From NCBI RefSeq assembly GCF_921293095.1, contig NC_060257.1, positions 93,981,449 through 94,045,448 on the forward strand: a stretch of 64,000 nucleotides of DNA. Reading direction: 5' to 3'. Under the pieces are notes generated by a model, which had not been told where the DNA came from, did no database searches, and saw only the letters and a program-made list of their open reading frames with translations. Shown one piece after another: positions 22,561 through 32,600 of this stretch (position 1 is the first letter of the stretch; each line of letters begins with the position of its first letter). Made by a program: the position numbers and the translations under genes. The DNA comes from Ischnura elegans (Eukaryota > Arthropoda > Insecta > Odonata > Coenagrionidae).

Positions 22561-22655
22561 ATCATGTAGTATTGTCAATATATGCTCTTACTCTCTCATT
22601 TCGTTTACATAATGTAGTATTTTCAATATATGTACTTACTTTCTGATTTCTGGCT
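22561..22655. repeat. 48-bp minisatellite, right portion
   Basis: ATCATGTAGT at 22561 and ATAATGTAGT at 22609 repeat with the same 48-bp period as 20876-20943. Confidence 0.65.
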
Positions 22656-23610
22656 TATTATACCTTCCTCAGCTCCGTTGTCCTTTCATGTGAGCCTCTT
22701 CTTTACCCTTCTACGAATTGAAATATATGATCTGGACCCTTATTCGGACACGAAGCTCCTCGTGTACACTTATCAGGCCAACTGCTCATTCTTCAGGCAA
22801 CTCCTAGTAATGAAAAATATATGAAAGTGGAAAACGTTGACTCCGGTTGAGATAAGGAAATAAGGGAGGGAAATCACTGCGTCTGCCTCAATCATTTCAA
22901 TCCCCTCTGCGCCCTCACCTCCCCTGCCCACCTGAAGCAAAAATGCTCTCTCATGGTCTAACAATCCTCACGAATACCGCGGTCAAACCATTCCGCTGGC
23001 AGACTATTTTGAAGTATTAAAGGCGATCACGCCCGTCGTTGGATCTGAAATAATAGTATAGGAATCGCCCTCCTGGCGCGCTCGAGGTAAAACGACTCTC
23101 GTTTCGCTGGATACACATGTCTGGCACAAATAAACCACAATATACCCAGTTACTATGAATAGTGATTGGCTGGCGAATGATGAGACACAGAGAATGAAAA
23201 GCAAATAACAATACACGTCCGAACCAAATGGTCCATATCTAATGAATGGTTGGCGTAACAAGAGTGACGCAGAAATATTTGATATGATCTGGACCCTATC
23301 TACGGCAAGTTCCTCGTCCTTTTCTTTCATTGTGACCTAGAGAACTGCTTGTTAGACCCAAGAGATAAATACAATGGACTCCGACTTTTCGTTCGTAGCC
23401 TCACGTGGTTGAGGCAACATGGCTGAATATAGAGCACGAATAGTTAACTCCCCTCGACACTGCACTGGTGCGCTACCTAGTCGATAATGTGATTTGGGAA
23501 GCACTGAACTGAACGTACCGTTGGTCGGCATGCCTAAGGAAGGAAGGAATGTGTGTGGAGTGTGCTTGTAGATCCCAGGTGCCTACACCCTGGGGCGCCC
23601 CGGGCTCCTT
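22656..23610. other. No gene recognised
   Basis: Two related phrases about measured 'gatctggaccct' (near 22731 and 23286) recur about 555 bp apart, suggesting an old duplication. No coding motif was recognised. Confidence 0.3.
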
Positions 23611-23967
23611 TTCGGGGACGGGAGAAATCTTCGTGCGTCACGAGCGTGTCTGAATGGCTTCGGGTGCCTCCGAGCCAGCTGCTTGACCCCATCGTCCGTG
23701 ATCAACTTCAACTTCCGCGTGCGTGCAACTGTTTCCATGCGCACACGCATCCTCATTTCTTCGGAGACAGCAGAGGGAGATGAGGCGCATTCGAACTCCG
23801 TCGTCGTTGATTGGCTGAGTCTCGGCCATGGCCTCACTCACTCTCCCAGTTCATTTTACTTACTTTTACATTTTACTCACGGACGATGGGGTCATGCAGC
23901 TGGCTCAGAGGCACGCGAAGCCATTCAGACACGCACGTGACGCACGAAGATTTCTCCCGTCCCCGAA
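23611..23967. repeat. Foldback with 90-bp arms
   Basis: 23611-23700 and 23878-23967 are inverted copies (90 bp, a few mismatches and short offsets by eye) around a 177-bp spacer. The outer ends read TTCGGGGACGGGAGAAATCT. Both arms are GC-rich and CpG-containing. It could be a non-autonomous foldback element; no target duplication was assigned. Confidence 0.7.
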
Positions 23968-26900
23968 ATGGACCCCGGTTAGGTTAGGTTCTATAGTGCT
24001 ATTGATCACCGCTACTTGGATTTTGCATGAACCGTGGATGATTCTTTTGTCCTTGTGAAGACTATTCATCGCCCGAATGTGTCACACGTGGTTCATGAGA
24101 AGAAGATGCGATACGCGGGGTGGCGAATGACCTGTGACTGAAATCCCTACATGTGGAACCTCAACAGTAAATTTAGAATGCCTACCTAGTAGTTTGCATA
24201 TTTTATGCCATTGTTTTTCGGTGCGTCGACCAAAAAATAAAATCTGGAATACTTGCAGAATTTGGCTGGAACTCAGGGAATAATCGTGCGAAATTATCTC
24301 AGGAAATTAAAAATGGTGCATGTGTAAATCATTCCTAAAGGTCCACAACATAGTATATTTATGCAAGAAATATCCCAAATGGAGACTTCTCAGCTCATGC
24401 ATGGATTTGAATGGAAATAATGGCCGATTAGCACTTCTTTATAGAAATGAAATCACAGTAATTCGGGAGAAGTCACCATGGTTCGCTGATTTCGGTAAAA
24501 AAATACAGATGTGGATTTGCATGACCTGAAGATTTAATGGAACATGGATCGTAATCATGATTGAACATTACGAGTGACCCTGGCTTAAGCGCTATACCGT
24601 ATCGTCCACTAACCGGGAATACGCAGGGATCATTTAGGAATTCTCGGGTATTTTGGCCAATGGCCACGGGAAATTTATTTTGTGACGCATTCTGTGGAAA
24701 CTAGCACAATGCGTCATTGAATTCCCGCGACGCATCCAAAGCAAAGCAATAAGTAAAATGATTTTAATTATATTTTGGCTCAAAATTTTCGAGACTCTCA
24801 ATGCCTTGTACGAATAGAAGCTGTTCTTCCTGTAACTCTCGTCTCCTTGAATTTCATGTATTGATATCAGCTTACTTGATATCCTTTACTTATTCATTTA
24901 CCTACAGGTCATACTTGTAAACTATTTAACCGAACCACTTGTGTTGTAGGATTCGGATCTAGTTCATCGTATTTTCTATTTTCTAATTGTGTAGTCTTAC
25001 TGTCATGTAGAAAACATTTAAGGCTATTAGCAAACATTTAATCTTTTGGAGGACATTGTGAAGAGTGTCAACTATGTATTTATTATAAAATATGAGTGCG
25101 TATAATGCGTATGTTCTCTCTATCCTATGTTTTCATGTGAATTTTGAGCCCAAGGTTTTTGAAATATGTAGACGGTTCATTGAACCTAATCTAATTTTGT
25201 AGACAAGTTTCTATTGTCGCAAGATGCTACACGTACTCACTGTCTTTACTCGGCAAACGCCCGACGTCATCTATAGGTGACACAGTTTTGTGAATACTTT
25301 TCATACAGCAATATAAACTTAGAGACCCGGTAATTTTTGTTACATTTCTTAGTCTATTTCTGGGTCACAGAATGGAATATCATGTTCCTTTGGCGACAGA
25401 GAAGTCTTCAGTATGCATGCGAATAGAAGATAGTGAGGTGGCGTGAATGGGAAGAGACGAATTAAAAGTTGTTCATTTCGGTGCTTGGTAACAGTTCATG
25501 AGTAATATTTTTCACAAAAAAATTTTATGCTTAGGACTGGATAGCACGCCAGTCGAAATGAATGAATGAATTGCCAAGTATGGAGAGCACCTGCAAATGG
25601 TATCATTCAATTATTCAATTTACAATCAATGGTGGGCCGCAAAAATGACGCGGCTGTGACGTTCATTTCGGCGTAACTGCCGCACTTTTCATTTAGGTTG
25701 TGCGCAAGTTTATTTCAGGATGCGAAGAACCTATGGCTGGGCGTTCAGGTATAAATACTAACAGTGGGAAAACAATGCGAATAAAAATAAAAATTTATTA
25801 GACAAAAAACTATCACGATATTTTATGGAGACATTTGAAACCACATGCCAACCAAAATCTCCAATAAATTTTATGGAAATACCTCGCTCCAGCACATGCT
25901 ATGTTGTGCTTTGCAATTACTTGCGAGTTAACTTAGTTTGAGGACAGTAATTACGGAGGCCGTCGTCCGGAAGTTCATCATTCGAACGAGCGCGTGTATC
26001 CGCAACTTTAAACAGCCTATTAGTTACGATAAAAAGTATCGGCCAATTCCCATCCTGTTCTAGTGCAGCCTCTTCATTCATTCGCAGTCCACAACTGCAA
26101 TCCTGAATGATTGGTGCGTACGTGTGTGTGTGTACCTTGAGGCTACGCACGCTCTGCATCTCCCCTCCACTTCCTCTTCCATGTCTCTTTTCTCTTGTCT
26201 ACCTTCATCTCTCCCATCTCTAAGCAGCCTTACATGTACATTTACTCCTTACGTCATTGCCGTGTCTAAATACATGGCCTATGCACCGGATGCTTTTTTC
26301 TATTCTTGAGTCTCTCTGAAGAAAACCTTTTGTAGTAGAGGAATTCTTTGACGTTATATTTCAATGTGAATTACCCTTTTCAACATTTCAGTCCTTCTCA
26401 CAGTCTCTATTAGTGATATTGTGTTCGAAACAACTATCCCGATGCCACAGGTCACTTTATTCTTCCAGTGCCGTTGCCATGGTTATTAACACTTCTCTGT
26501 TGGGGGTGGTGAGGCGGCAGCATCCATAGAGGACGTCACTCAAAGTGAAGCCGACGGATCGGTCACTTAAAGCATACTGCCTCGGAAAATTACAAAAGGG
26601 ACTGTAACCTAACTAATTTATTCGATATCAATTCACTGTCTAACCATTAATTGAAACGATTTTCTATCGTCTCTATTATCGCTTCGTTATCCAATAAAAG
26701 AACATGGGTGTTAATAGCGCAAGTGAAACAATTCTAATGCCAGCAAGCAAATGTGTCGCTCTTCCGCGACGAATGCCACCGACATGCATACGATGGCCTC
26801 ACACGCAAATAGTGACCCCATTCAACCCTTTACAGATGAGGTAGGATTCACCTGTTACCATCACTCATAGAAACAGCAGGGATTTTCATAATACTCCTCA

Positions 26901-27149
26901 CACACCAAATGGTTCGGACAGAAAGTTCATCTTAGGGTCTTTGCATTATTTTCGGAGTATCTGGACAACTGCGGCCGTTTCCAGATTTGATTTTACTTTG
27001 TCAATGGATACCTCAAAACTCCTTGGCAACTATGTAAAGAGTAAGAGTTTTTTGTAAGAAAACGTATGAGGTTTTATGCGTTCTGACGTTTTTTATTTTG
27101 ACAAAATAACGTGGTTTTAATTGTGAAGCATATTAAACAAAATTGGGTG
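23968..27149. other. No gene recognised
   Basis: AT-rich sequence with scattered short frames. GGTTAGGTTAGGTT at 23978-23991 contains two units of the insect telomere repeat TTAGG but is too short to mean more than chance. A pyrimidine-rich stretch at about 26155-26240 looks like low complexity. Confidence 0.3.
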
Positions 27150-28440
27150 GAGTTACTAATTGGCTAATATCGCATGCGGCAAAAGTGGTACTGAGGATAT
27201 TGAACAGACGGATGGAGGCGAGGGACAACGAATATTTGGGCGAAGATCAATTTGGTTTCAGAAAAGGGAAGTCAACTCGTGATGCAATAGCAATAATGAG
27301 GTCCCTCGTGGAGAGGAGGCTAGAATATGACCAGGACGTATGTGCGTGTTTCGTGGATTTTGAAAAAGCGTTTGATAGGGTGAACTGGGTGAAGTTAATG
27401 GATATTCTCAAGAGAATGGGTGTAGATTGGAGGGATAGACGACTGATTCGTAATCTGTATATGGCCCAGACTGCGCAAGTGAGGGTAGCGGACGGAGAAT
27501 CTGGGTGGGCAAGCATTGGCCGAGGTGTGAGGCAATGCTGTCCTCTGTCGCCGTTGCTCTTTAACGTGTACGCTGATGAGATGGTAAGGGAAGCGTGGGA
27601 TAAGTTAGAAGCTGGGATAAAAGTGGGAGGAATGATGTTCAAATCAGTGAGATTCGCGGATGACCAGGCGCTGATCAGCCAGTCGGCGAGGGGGCTTCAG
27701 GCTCTAGTGGATGCGTTATACGAACGTTGCGAGGAGTATGGGATGAGGATTAATCACAAGAAAACTAAGGTTAAGCGGTTTCGTAAAGCATCACGAGCGA
27801 GGAATGTGACACTCAAGATAAAGGTGGATGGTGAAAAACTTGAGCAGGTTGAGCAATTCAACTATTTAGGCAGTACGTTAGAGGAAAACGGATACAGTAG
27901 TAAGGACATTAGGAAGAGAATAGCATGAGCGAAGGAGGCGTTCATGAACAGGAAGGAGCTTCTGAGAGGATCGTTATGTAAGAGTTTAAAGAAAAGGTTA
28001 GTGAAGAGTTTGATTTGGAGTGTATCTCTCTACGGTGCGGAAACGTGGACACTGAGGAAGGAAGACGAGAGAAGATTGGAGGCATTCGAGATGTGGGTAT
28101 GGAGAAGAATGGAGAGGGTGAAATGGACGGAGAGGAAAAGGAACGACGAAGTGCTGGATATGGTTGGTGAGGAGAGGCTGCTTTTAGATGAGATACGCAG
28201 GAGACAGAAGGTATGGATGGAGTTAATGCTTAGCGGTGAGGGGATACTGAAAATGGTGTTGAGGGTAGAATGTTGGGGAAACGAGGGAGGGGAAGGAAAA
28301 GAATAGGATTTTTAGATAGATGGAAAGAGAGTAGGCCTTACAGTGAATTAAAGAAGGCAGTGCTGGAAGGAAAGGGAGGCTCCCAGATCACTTCTCGAAT
28401 ACTCCATGGAAACCTACCTTAATCGGTAGAATACTATAAT
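27150..28440 (+). pseudogene. LINE reverse transcriptase, 5'-truncated, nearly intact
   Basis: The RT begins abruptly at LISHAAKVVLRILNRRME and continues DQFGFRKGKSTRDAI, CFVDFEKAFDRVNW, GVRQCCPLSPLLFNVY and RFADDQAL, with the Asp pair at 27659-27664 (FADD form of the catalytic box). It then has the FNYLGST thumb motif. A TGA at 27926-27928 breaks the frame, after which it resumes with SLYGAETWTL and a W-rich C-terminus. A frameshift near 28258 separates the last 50 or so codons, which end at about 28421. A short TAA/ATA-rich tail follows at 28430-28450, as expected for a 3' end. It lacks the endonuclease and ORF1. Type RTE/L2-like, clade not settled. Confidence 0.85.
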
Positions 28441-28450
28441 AATAATAATT

Positions 28451-29325
28451 GATTCCCTTGACGGTAAAAGAAGATATTTGTTAATAAGGATGAGGTTTGC
28501 CGCTATATTATAATTTTCTATCTCTTGGAATGAGCAACTTATACATATGTATCTCACCCAATCACAATTTCTTTACTTCCTCGTCATTACACTTCTTTTA
28601 ATTACACCCAGCTCCATATTTTTATAACAATTTCCTTACTTGTTCCTATAATATAACATTTACATTTGCTTTTGAATCCTACATTCACGTTCCATGGTAT
28701 GTGATTTTCGTCTGCTACGGTGCCAATGGCATGACCTGCCGTAGATAACATTTAGACGGAACTTACTTAATGACAAATATATTACCAAATAATGAATACA
28801 TAGCAATATACGGAACCAATGTATAAAAAAAGAAACTACGATCTCAAGGATAGTTTCAATAATTTATTCTAGCAACAACAATCTCCATCACATACAAACT
28901 ACATTCTGATGTTGTAATATTGTTTCCTTCGATTATGTAGGCACAGCATTACTACCACACATTATATAAGCACTGCTAACAAGTTATCCAGTATCGATTA
29001 TCTTAATCTAACAATAAGTCGTAATTTCCGCAAATAAAAAGATTTAAAACGACAACAACAACCTGTGCCAATGAGACTTCACTTGTTTTACCCTTCTTTC
29101 ATTGGTGAAGACACGTTAGACGACTTCTAACTTCGGATATATTCGGATTTTCCCTGTTTGGAAAGGAGAGGGAACCGTACCGACTGGTTTGAAACCGACG
29201 ACCTTGCAGAATCGCTGAAAGTGTCGTCGTCGGTACGGAAACCATTGTCGGTACGGAGTGATGTCCACTCGGTGGGCTTGAAAGGGAAACCGATCGGTGC
29301 GGTACCGATGAAATACAGAATACGG
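28451..29325. other. No gene recognised; short palindrome near 29185-29245
   Basis: AT-rich up to 29150. Then a stretch near 29165-29310 repeats CGGTACGG-like phrases several times and contains the inverted pair CCGACGAC and GTCGTCGG around 29195-29235. No element was assigned. Confidence 0.3.
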
Positions 29326-29505
29326 CCCCTGATCTATTGCGCTATAGGATGCGGAAACTTGGACACTTTGGGAGGAGGACGAGAGAGGAGTGGAGGCGTT
29401 GCAGATAAGGCTTTGTCGTGGAGAAGGTGAAGTGGACGGAGAGGAAAAGAAACGTCTGTGGACGTGTTGGTTGAGACGACGCAATTTCTAGATGAGATAC
29501 AGAAG
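29326..29505 (+). pseudogene. LINE C-terminal fragment interrupted by Transib
   Basis: The nucleotide sequence parallels 28020-28200 (the SLYGAETWTL to DEIRRRQK part) with frameshifts, and stops at GATGAGATACAGAAG directly against the CACAGTG end at 29506. Just after 31912 the bases AGAAAGCTTGGGTAGAA can be read as the continuation. So the Transib element inserted into this LINE copy. Confidence 0.65.
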
Positions 29506-29933
29506 CACAGTGGGCTGAAATCGAAAAATTCTGGCCAAAAATCGCTGTAGTCTTAAGTATAGATAGCTAGATCAATGGAAATTTTTACAGATTTTGTATT
29601 TAAAAGGTACAGCGTAACTTATTTAGGATGATGAAGTCCACAATAATGTTTAGAAGGGCGATGAAAATGAAAATAAGATAAAGTAAAGCAGGAAGCATAG
29701 TTTCCAGGGGAAATTCGAAATTTTTTGATACGGGAATATCATGGGAAAGATAAAATTTCTTCAATTGATAACAACATTAAAGCTACAAAATAGCCCTGCA
29801 TAGGGTACATGATGATTAAAAATTTCTATTGGGTCTTTCAACTTGAAATTTGATCATTGAAGCTAACAATACAAAACATACCTGTAAAGAAATATTTTTA
29901 TTGCTAATAGCTCAATAACAAAAGGTTCAACTA

Positions 29934-30890
29934 CTATTCTGAGGCAGAGGACGAAGATTCCACATATTCCAAAATAGTTGCTTCTTTAACCAGAAGATTT
30001 TTCACGTCCACAGGTAATTTTTTACTTTACGGTGAATCCCCACATAGCAAGAAATAAAAGAATCTGGTGTGAGATGAATCCTATGGTAAAGGCCAAGGTT
30101 TGTGGAAATCCCACTCTTTTCTGGTTTGATTTTCACGATATCTTCTTATATCTTGTGTCGGGCTTTCAATGCATCTTCCCAAGAGAAATAATGGCTTGTT
30201 TCACTATTCCCGATCCGTCTATGAAAAGTTTGTGAATACTTAGTGACATGTGATGCTATGGAAAAAGTTTTTCGTACAGTATAGATGTTTTAAGAAAGTA
30301 AGTTGAGGAAACCTTGTCATTTACTTGAAGTCCAGCCCATACAATTCTTAAAATTACTGAGAAGCTGGCAATTAGGTCGTCCGAAATTCCTTTAAAAGAA
30401 TTAATCATTGCACTCTATTAGTATTGTCGATTAATAATTTTAACCACTCGAAGATATTTTGGAGATATTTTAAAACAGCGGAAAGAAGTGTTAATGCCTT
30501 TTTTAACCAAATTTCATTCAAATTCAGAAATCAAACAAAGTCAAAGAAACAAATTTACTCTGGAGAGCTCATCCCAATATCGAAAACATTTTTTGAATAA
30601 AGGCCGCAAGGAAAATTCTTAATTTCTCGTCTCCTTCAACAAAAGTTTTTTTGTGTGCAAACTGTAACACGAATGGTTTATTCTGATCCATTGACCCCTA
30701 CCTATTTTCCAAGGCCATAATATAAAATGCGTAAATGTTGGCCACTCAATTTCGCTTTATCCATAACTGGGCAACTATATCGTGAATGTCCTTCGGCAAA
30801 AACCTCGACAAGGTATACTGAAGGGAGACTGATGTTGAGTACTCGGCTAGAAATGAGCGAGCCAACAGCTTAGACGGCATTTTATGGAAA
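29934..30890 (-). pseudogene. Transib (RAG1-like) transposase, C-terminal half, decayed
   Basis: Minus-strand translation, shifting frames, gives ISDDLIASFSVILRIVWAGL, then SLSIHKLFIDGSGIV and AIISLGKM, then DALKARHKI and RYRENQTRK. These are the blocks that in Transib and RAG1 surround the last catalytic Glu. The protein ends at a stop (29934-29936) after an acidic/serine tail ESSSSASE. Upstream, a segment ending in KLSGQHLRILYYGLGK near 30710-30740 is shared with the copy at 56780-57650. Stops and frameshifts show it is dead. It complements the N-terminal half at 15830-16800: together they represent most of a family transposase, in two different elements. Confidence 0.75.
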
Positions 30891-31576
30891 ATCCTTATCT
30901 GTAGAATAGAGAAATTTGTACATTTTTAAAAGTAAAAGAACAAGCCTGGCTACATAAAGGGGTTGCTGCCGAGGACATAGAACGTGGACCGTCAGGATAA
31001 TTGCCGTCCGAACGCGGATTCCGCGCAAAGACCCGATCGTCAGAAGATGTATATACCACAAAGGCACCGTAAATGATAAGTAGTTAAGTGGAATGCACTC
31101 AAGATTTAGTGTACTGATCTTCAGTTTCAAGGGATAATCCATTCGCTCAAACGGACTGCTACGCATGTCACGCAAAGTTCCCACGTGCCTACCCCGTGCA
31201 TTGCGGGTCGCGTGAGGCGCGTGAATCCACCGGCATCACTTTGCTTTACCACGAAAAAATCGGAAAGTTGCAAGTTTGCGTAGGATTTTATTGTTCCCTT
31301 TCACAGAATAGCATCACTCAAACGGTTGGTGAAAATATTTCCGCTTAGATAAGCGGAGATAAGTAAGTTTATCTCTGATTTAGTTCAAATTTAAGCGAAA
31401 AACAGATAATTTTTAATTAATGAATTATGGTCATTCGGAAAGTGATATTTTCCAAAATTCACACGTGATAGTAAGTAATAGATATATATTATCGTTATTT
31501 TTTGCCAATAGAACAATCATTATGTTTAGTCTGCACACCAGGGCAACAGACATTGAGGTAATATTGATAGTTTGAG

Positions 31577-31638
31577 GCGTAACACGACCATGGTTTCAAC
31601 TTCAGACGTCATCATCAGTCTTACGTTGAAACCATGGT
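31577..31638 (-). ncRNA. Hammerhead-like foldback
   Basis: Perfect 16-bp arms CGACCATGGTTTCAAC (31582-31597 or within a few bases) and GTTGAAACCATGGTCG enclose a short loop. On the minus strand the loop gives CTGATGA followed 14 bases later by GAAAC, matching the two invariant hammerhead core blocks, but stem II between them is weak. It could be a Penelope-type ribozyme relic or just a foldback repeat. Edges are given to within about 5 bp. Confidence 0.35.
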
Positions 31639-32010
31639 CGTTTAAATGTGTGAATATATGTTTCATGTGAAAGCACAAAGTTTCTTCTTTTCCAATTTTC
31701 ATAAAACATTGTCGCATTCTGCAGAAAATGTTGGTTTGGACTTCCGCGATTTTTGTTACTTTTTGAAGGTTAACATACATATAACGAACAGAAATAAATA
31801 AAAATTACTTAACGTATTTGGGTATTTAGCCATCCTAGAACAATCCTATGCAGCTTTTGGATCAATTCGTAATGGTAAAAAATTCGGTTTTTTCCGATTT
31901 CCGCCCACTGTGAGAAAGCTTGGGTAGAAAAAAAACATATATCCCGATTAAACCGCGAACGAATAAAAATTGCTCCCTCTCTCAGCTCAACACTTACTTT
32001 CCTGGCGCCC

Positions 32011-32600
32011 ATGGCCTACAGGATATCCACAAGGACTTTTATCCCATTCTCTAACCACAAATCTACCTCCCAGATTTTCTCTACTACTCCACAGTTCACC
32101 TACGAAGGACCACCAAATCTAAGCACCATTTTCAAAGCCCTCTTCAAAAATCCCAGCCAGTCAACACAACCCCACCTCGTAACCGTCCCAGATGCAATAA
32201 CCTGTCAGATTTTCTCTCCACCCCCAGACTCTTTCCTCCACAAACTAGAATGCCTACCGATATTTCCCTCCACCATCTGTACTTTCACTAATATCATTTA
32301 CCTCCTTCATTGCAACTTCTGCCCCGCTTTCCATGTAGGCCAATGCGCTCCCCCCACCGCACCTCCTGTTGTCCCACACGCATCTCCCCCTCGCTCCCTT
32401 TGTCTCTCCATTCCCTCTTTAATCAAAGTTTCAGTCACTGCATCCCTCCCTCCGCTGCCTTCACCCTCAACCTCCACATCCTCCTCGAATTAGCGCGCAT
32501 GTGGCTATTACAGGCATGTAACGAAGGTGGGTTGAATGTGGCCTGCTAACCTCGGTCAACATTTCCCTTGACCCTGCCTCCCAGTGTCATCTTGGATGTT
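32011..32600 (+). pseudogene. Penelope-like GIY-YIG fragment
   Basis: After a hydrophilic stretch the frame gives CTFTNIIYLLHCNFCPAFHVGQ at about 32280-32345. This is the GIY-YIG nuclease core in the form typical of Penelope-like and related elements (IYLLHC then YVGQ, here FHVGQ). The reading frame then shifts but the downstream sequence keeps the pattern of such tails, ending near GGLNVAC at 32525. No RT part is present upstream, as 31912 and earlier belong to Transib. Confidence 0.5.

Larger units (their letters stand above)
20965..22566 (+). mobile_element. Penelope-like element with 98-bp inverted ends
   Basis: Bounded by inverted repeats of 98 bp (20965-21062 and 22469-22566) and containing an RT plus GIY-YIG reading frame with two premature stops. 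The left arm runs directly into the RT frame, so the element is 5'-truncated and the copy of its 3' end has been joined there in reverse. Such inverted pseudo-LTR arrangements are known for Penelope-like elements. It sits in a 48-bp minisatellite array. Confidence 0.85.
29506..31912 (-). mobile_element. Second Transib element, short inverted ends
   Basis: Starts CACAGTGGGCTGAAATCG and ends, inverted, CACAGTGGGCGGAAATCG. The similarity lasts only about 23 bp, in contrast to the 1011-bp ends at 11451-18300. Flanks are AGAAG and AGAAA, a near-perfect 5-bp duplication. A decayed Transib transposase C-terminal half lies on the minus strand. Length 2407 bp, shorter than a full element, so internally deleted or 5'-truncated in its gene. 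Confidence 0.75.

Noticed and set aside
23978-23991. Telomere-like TTAGG repeats
   Set aside because: Only two units; too short to indicate telomeric or subtelomeric origin.
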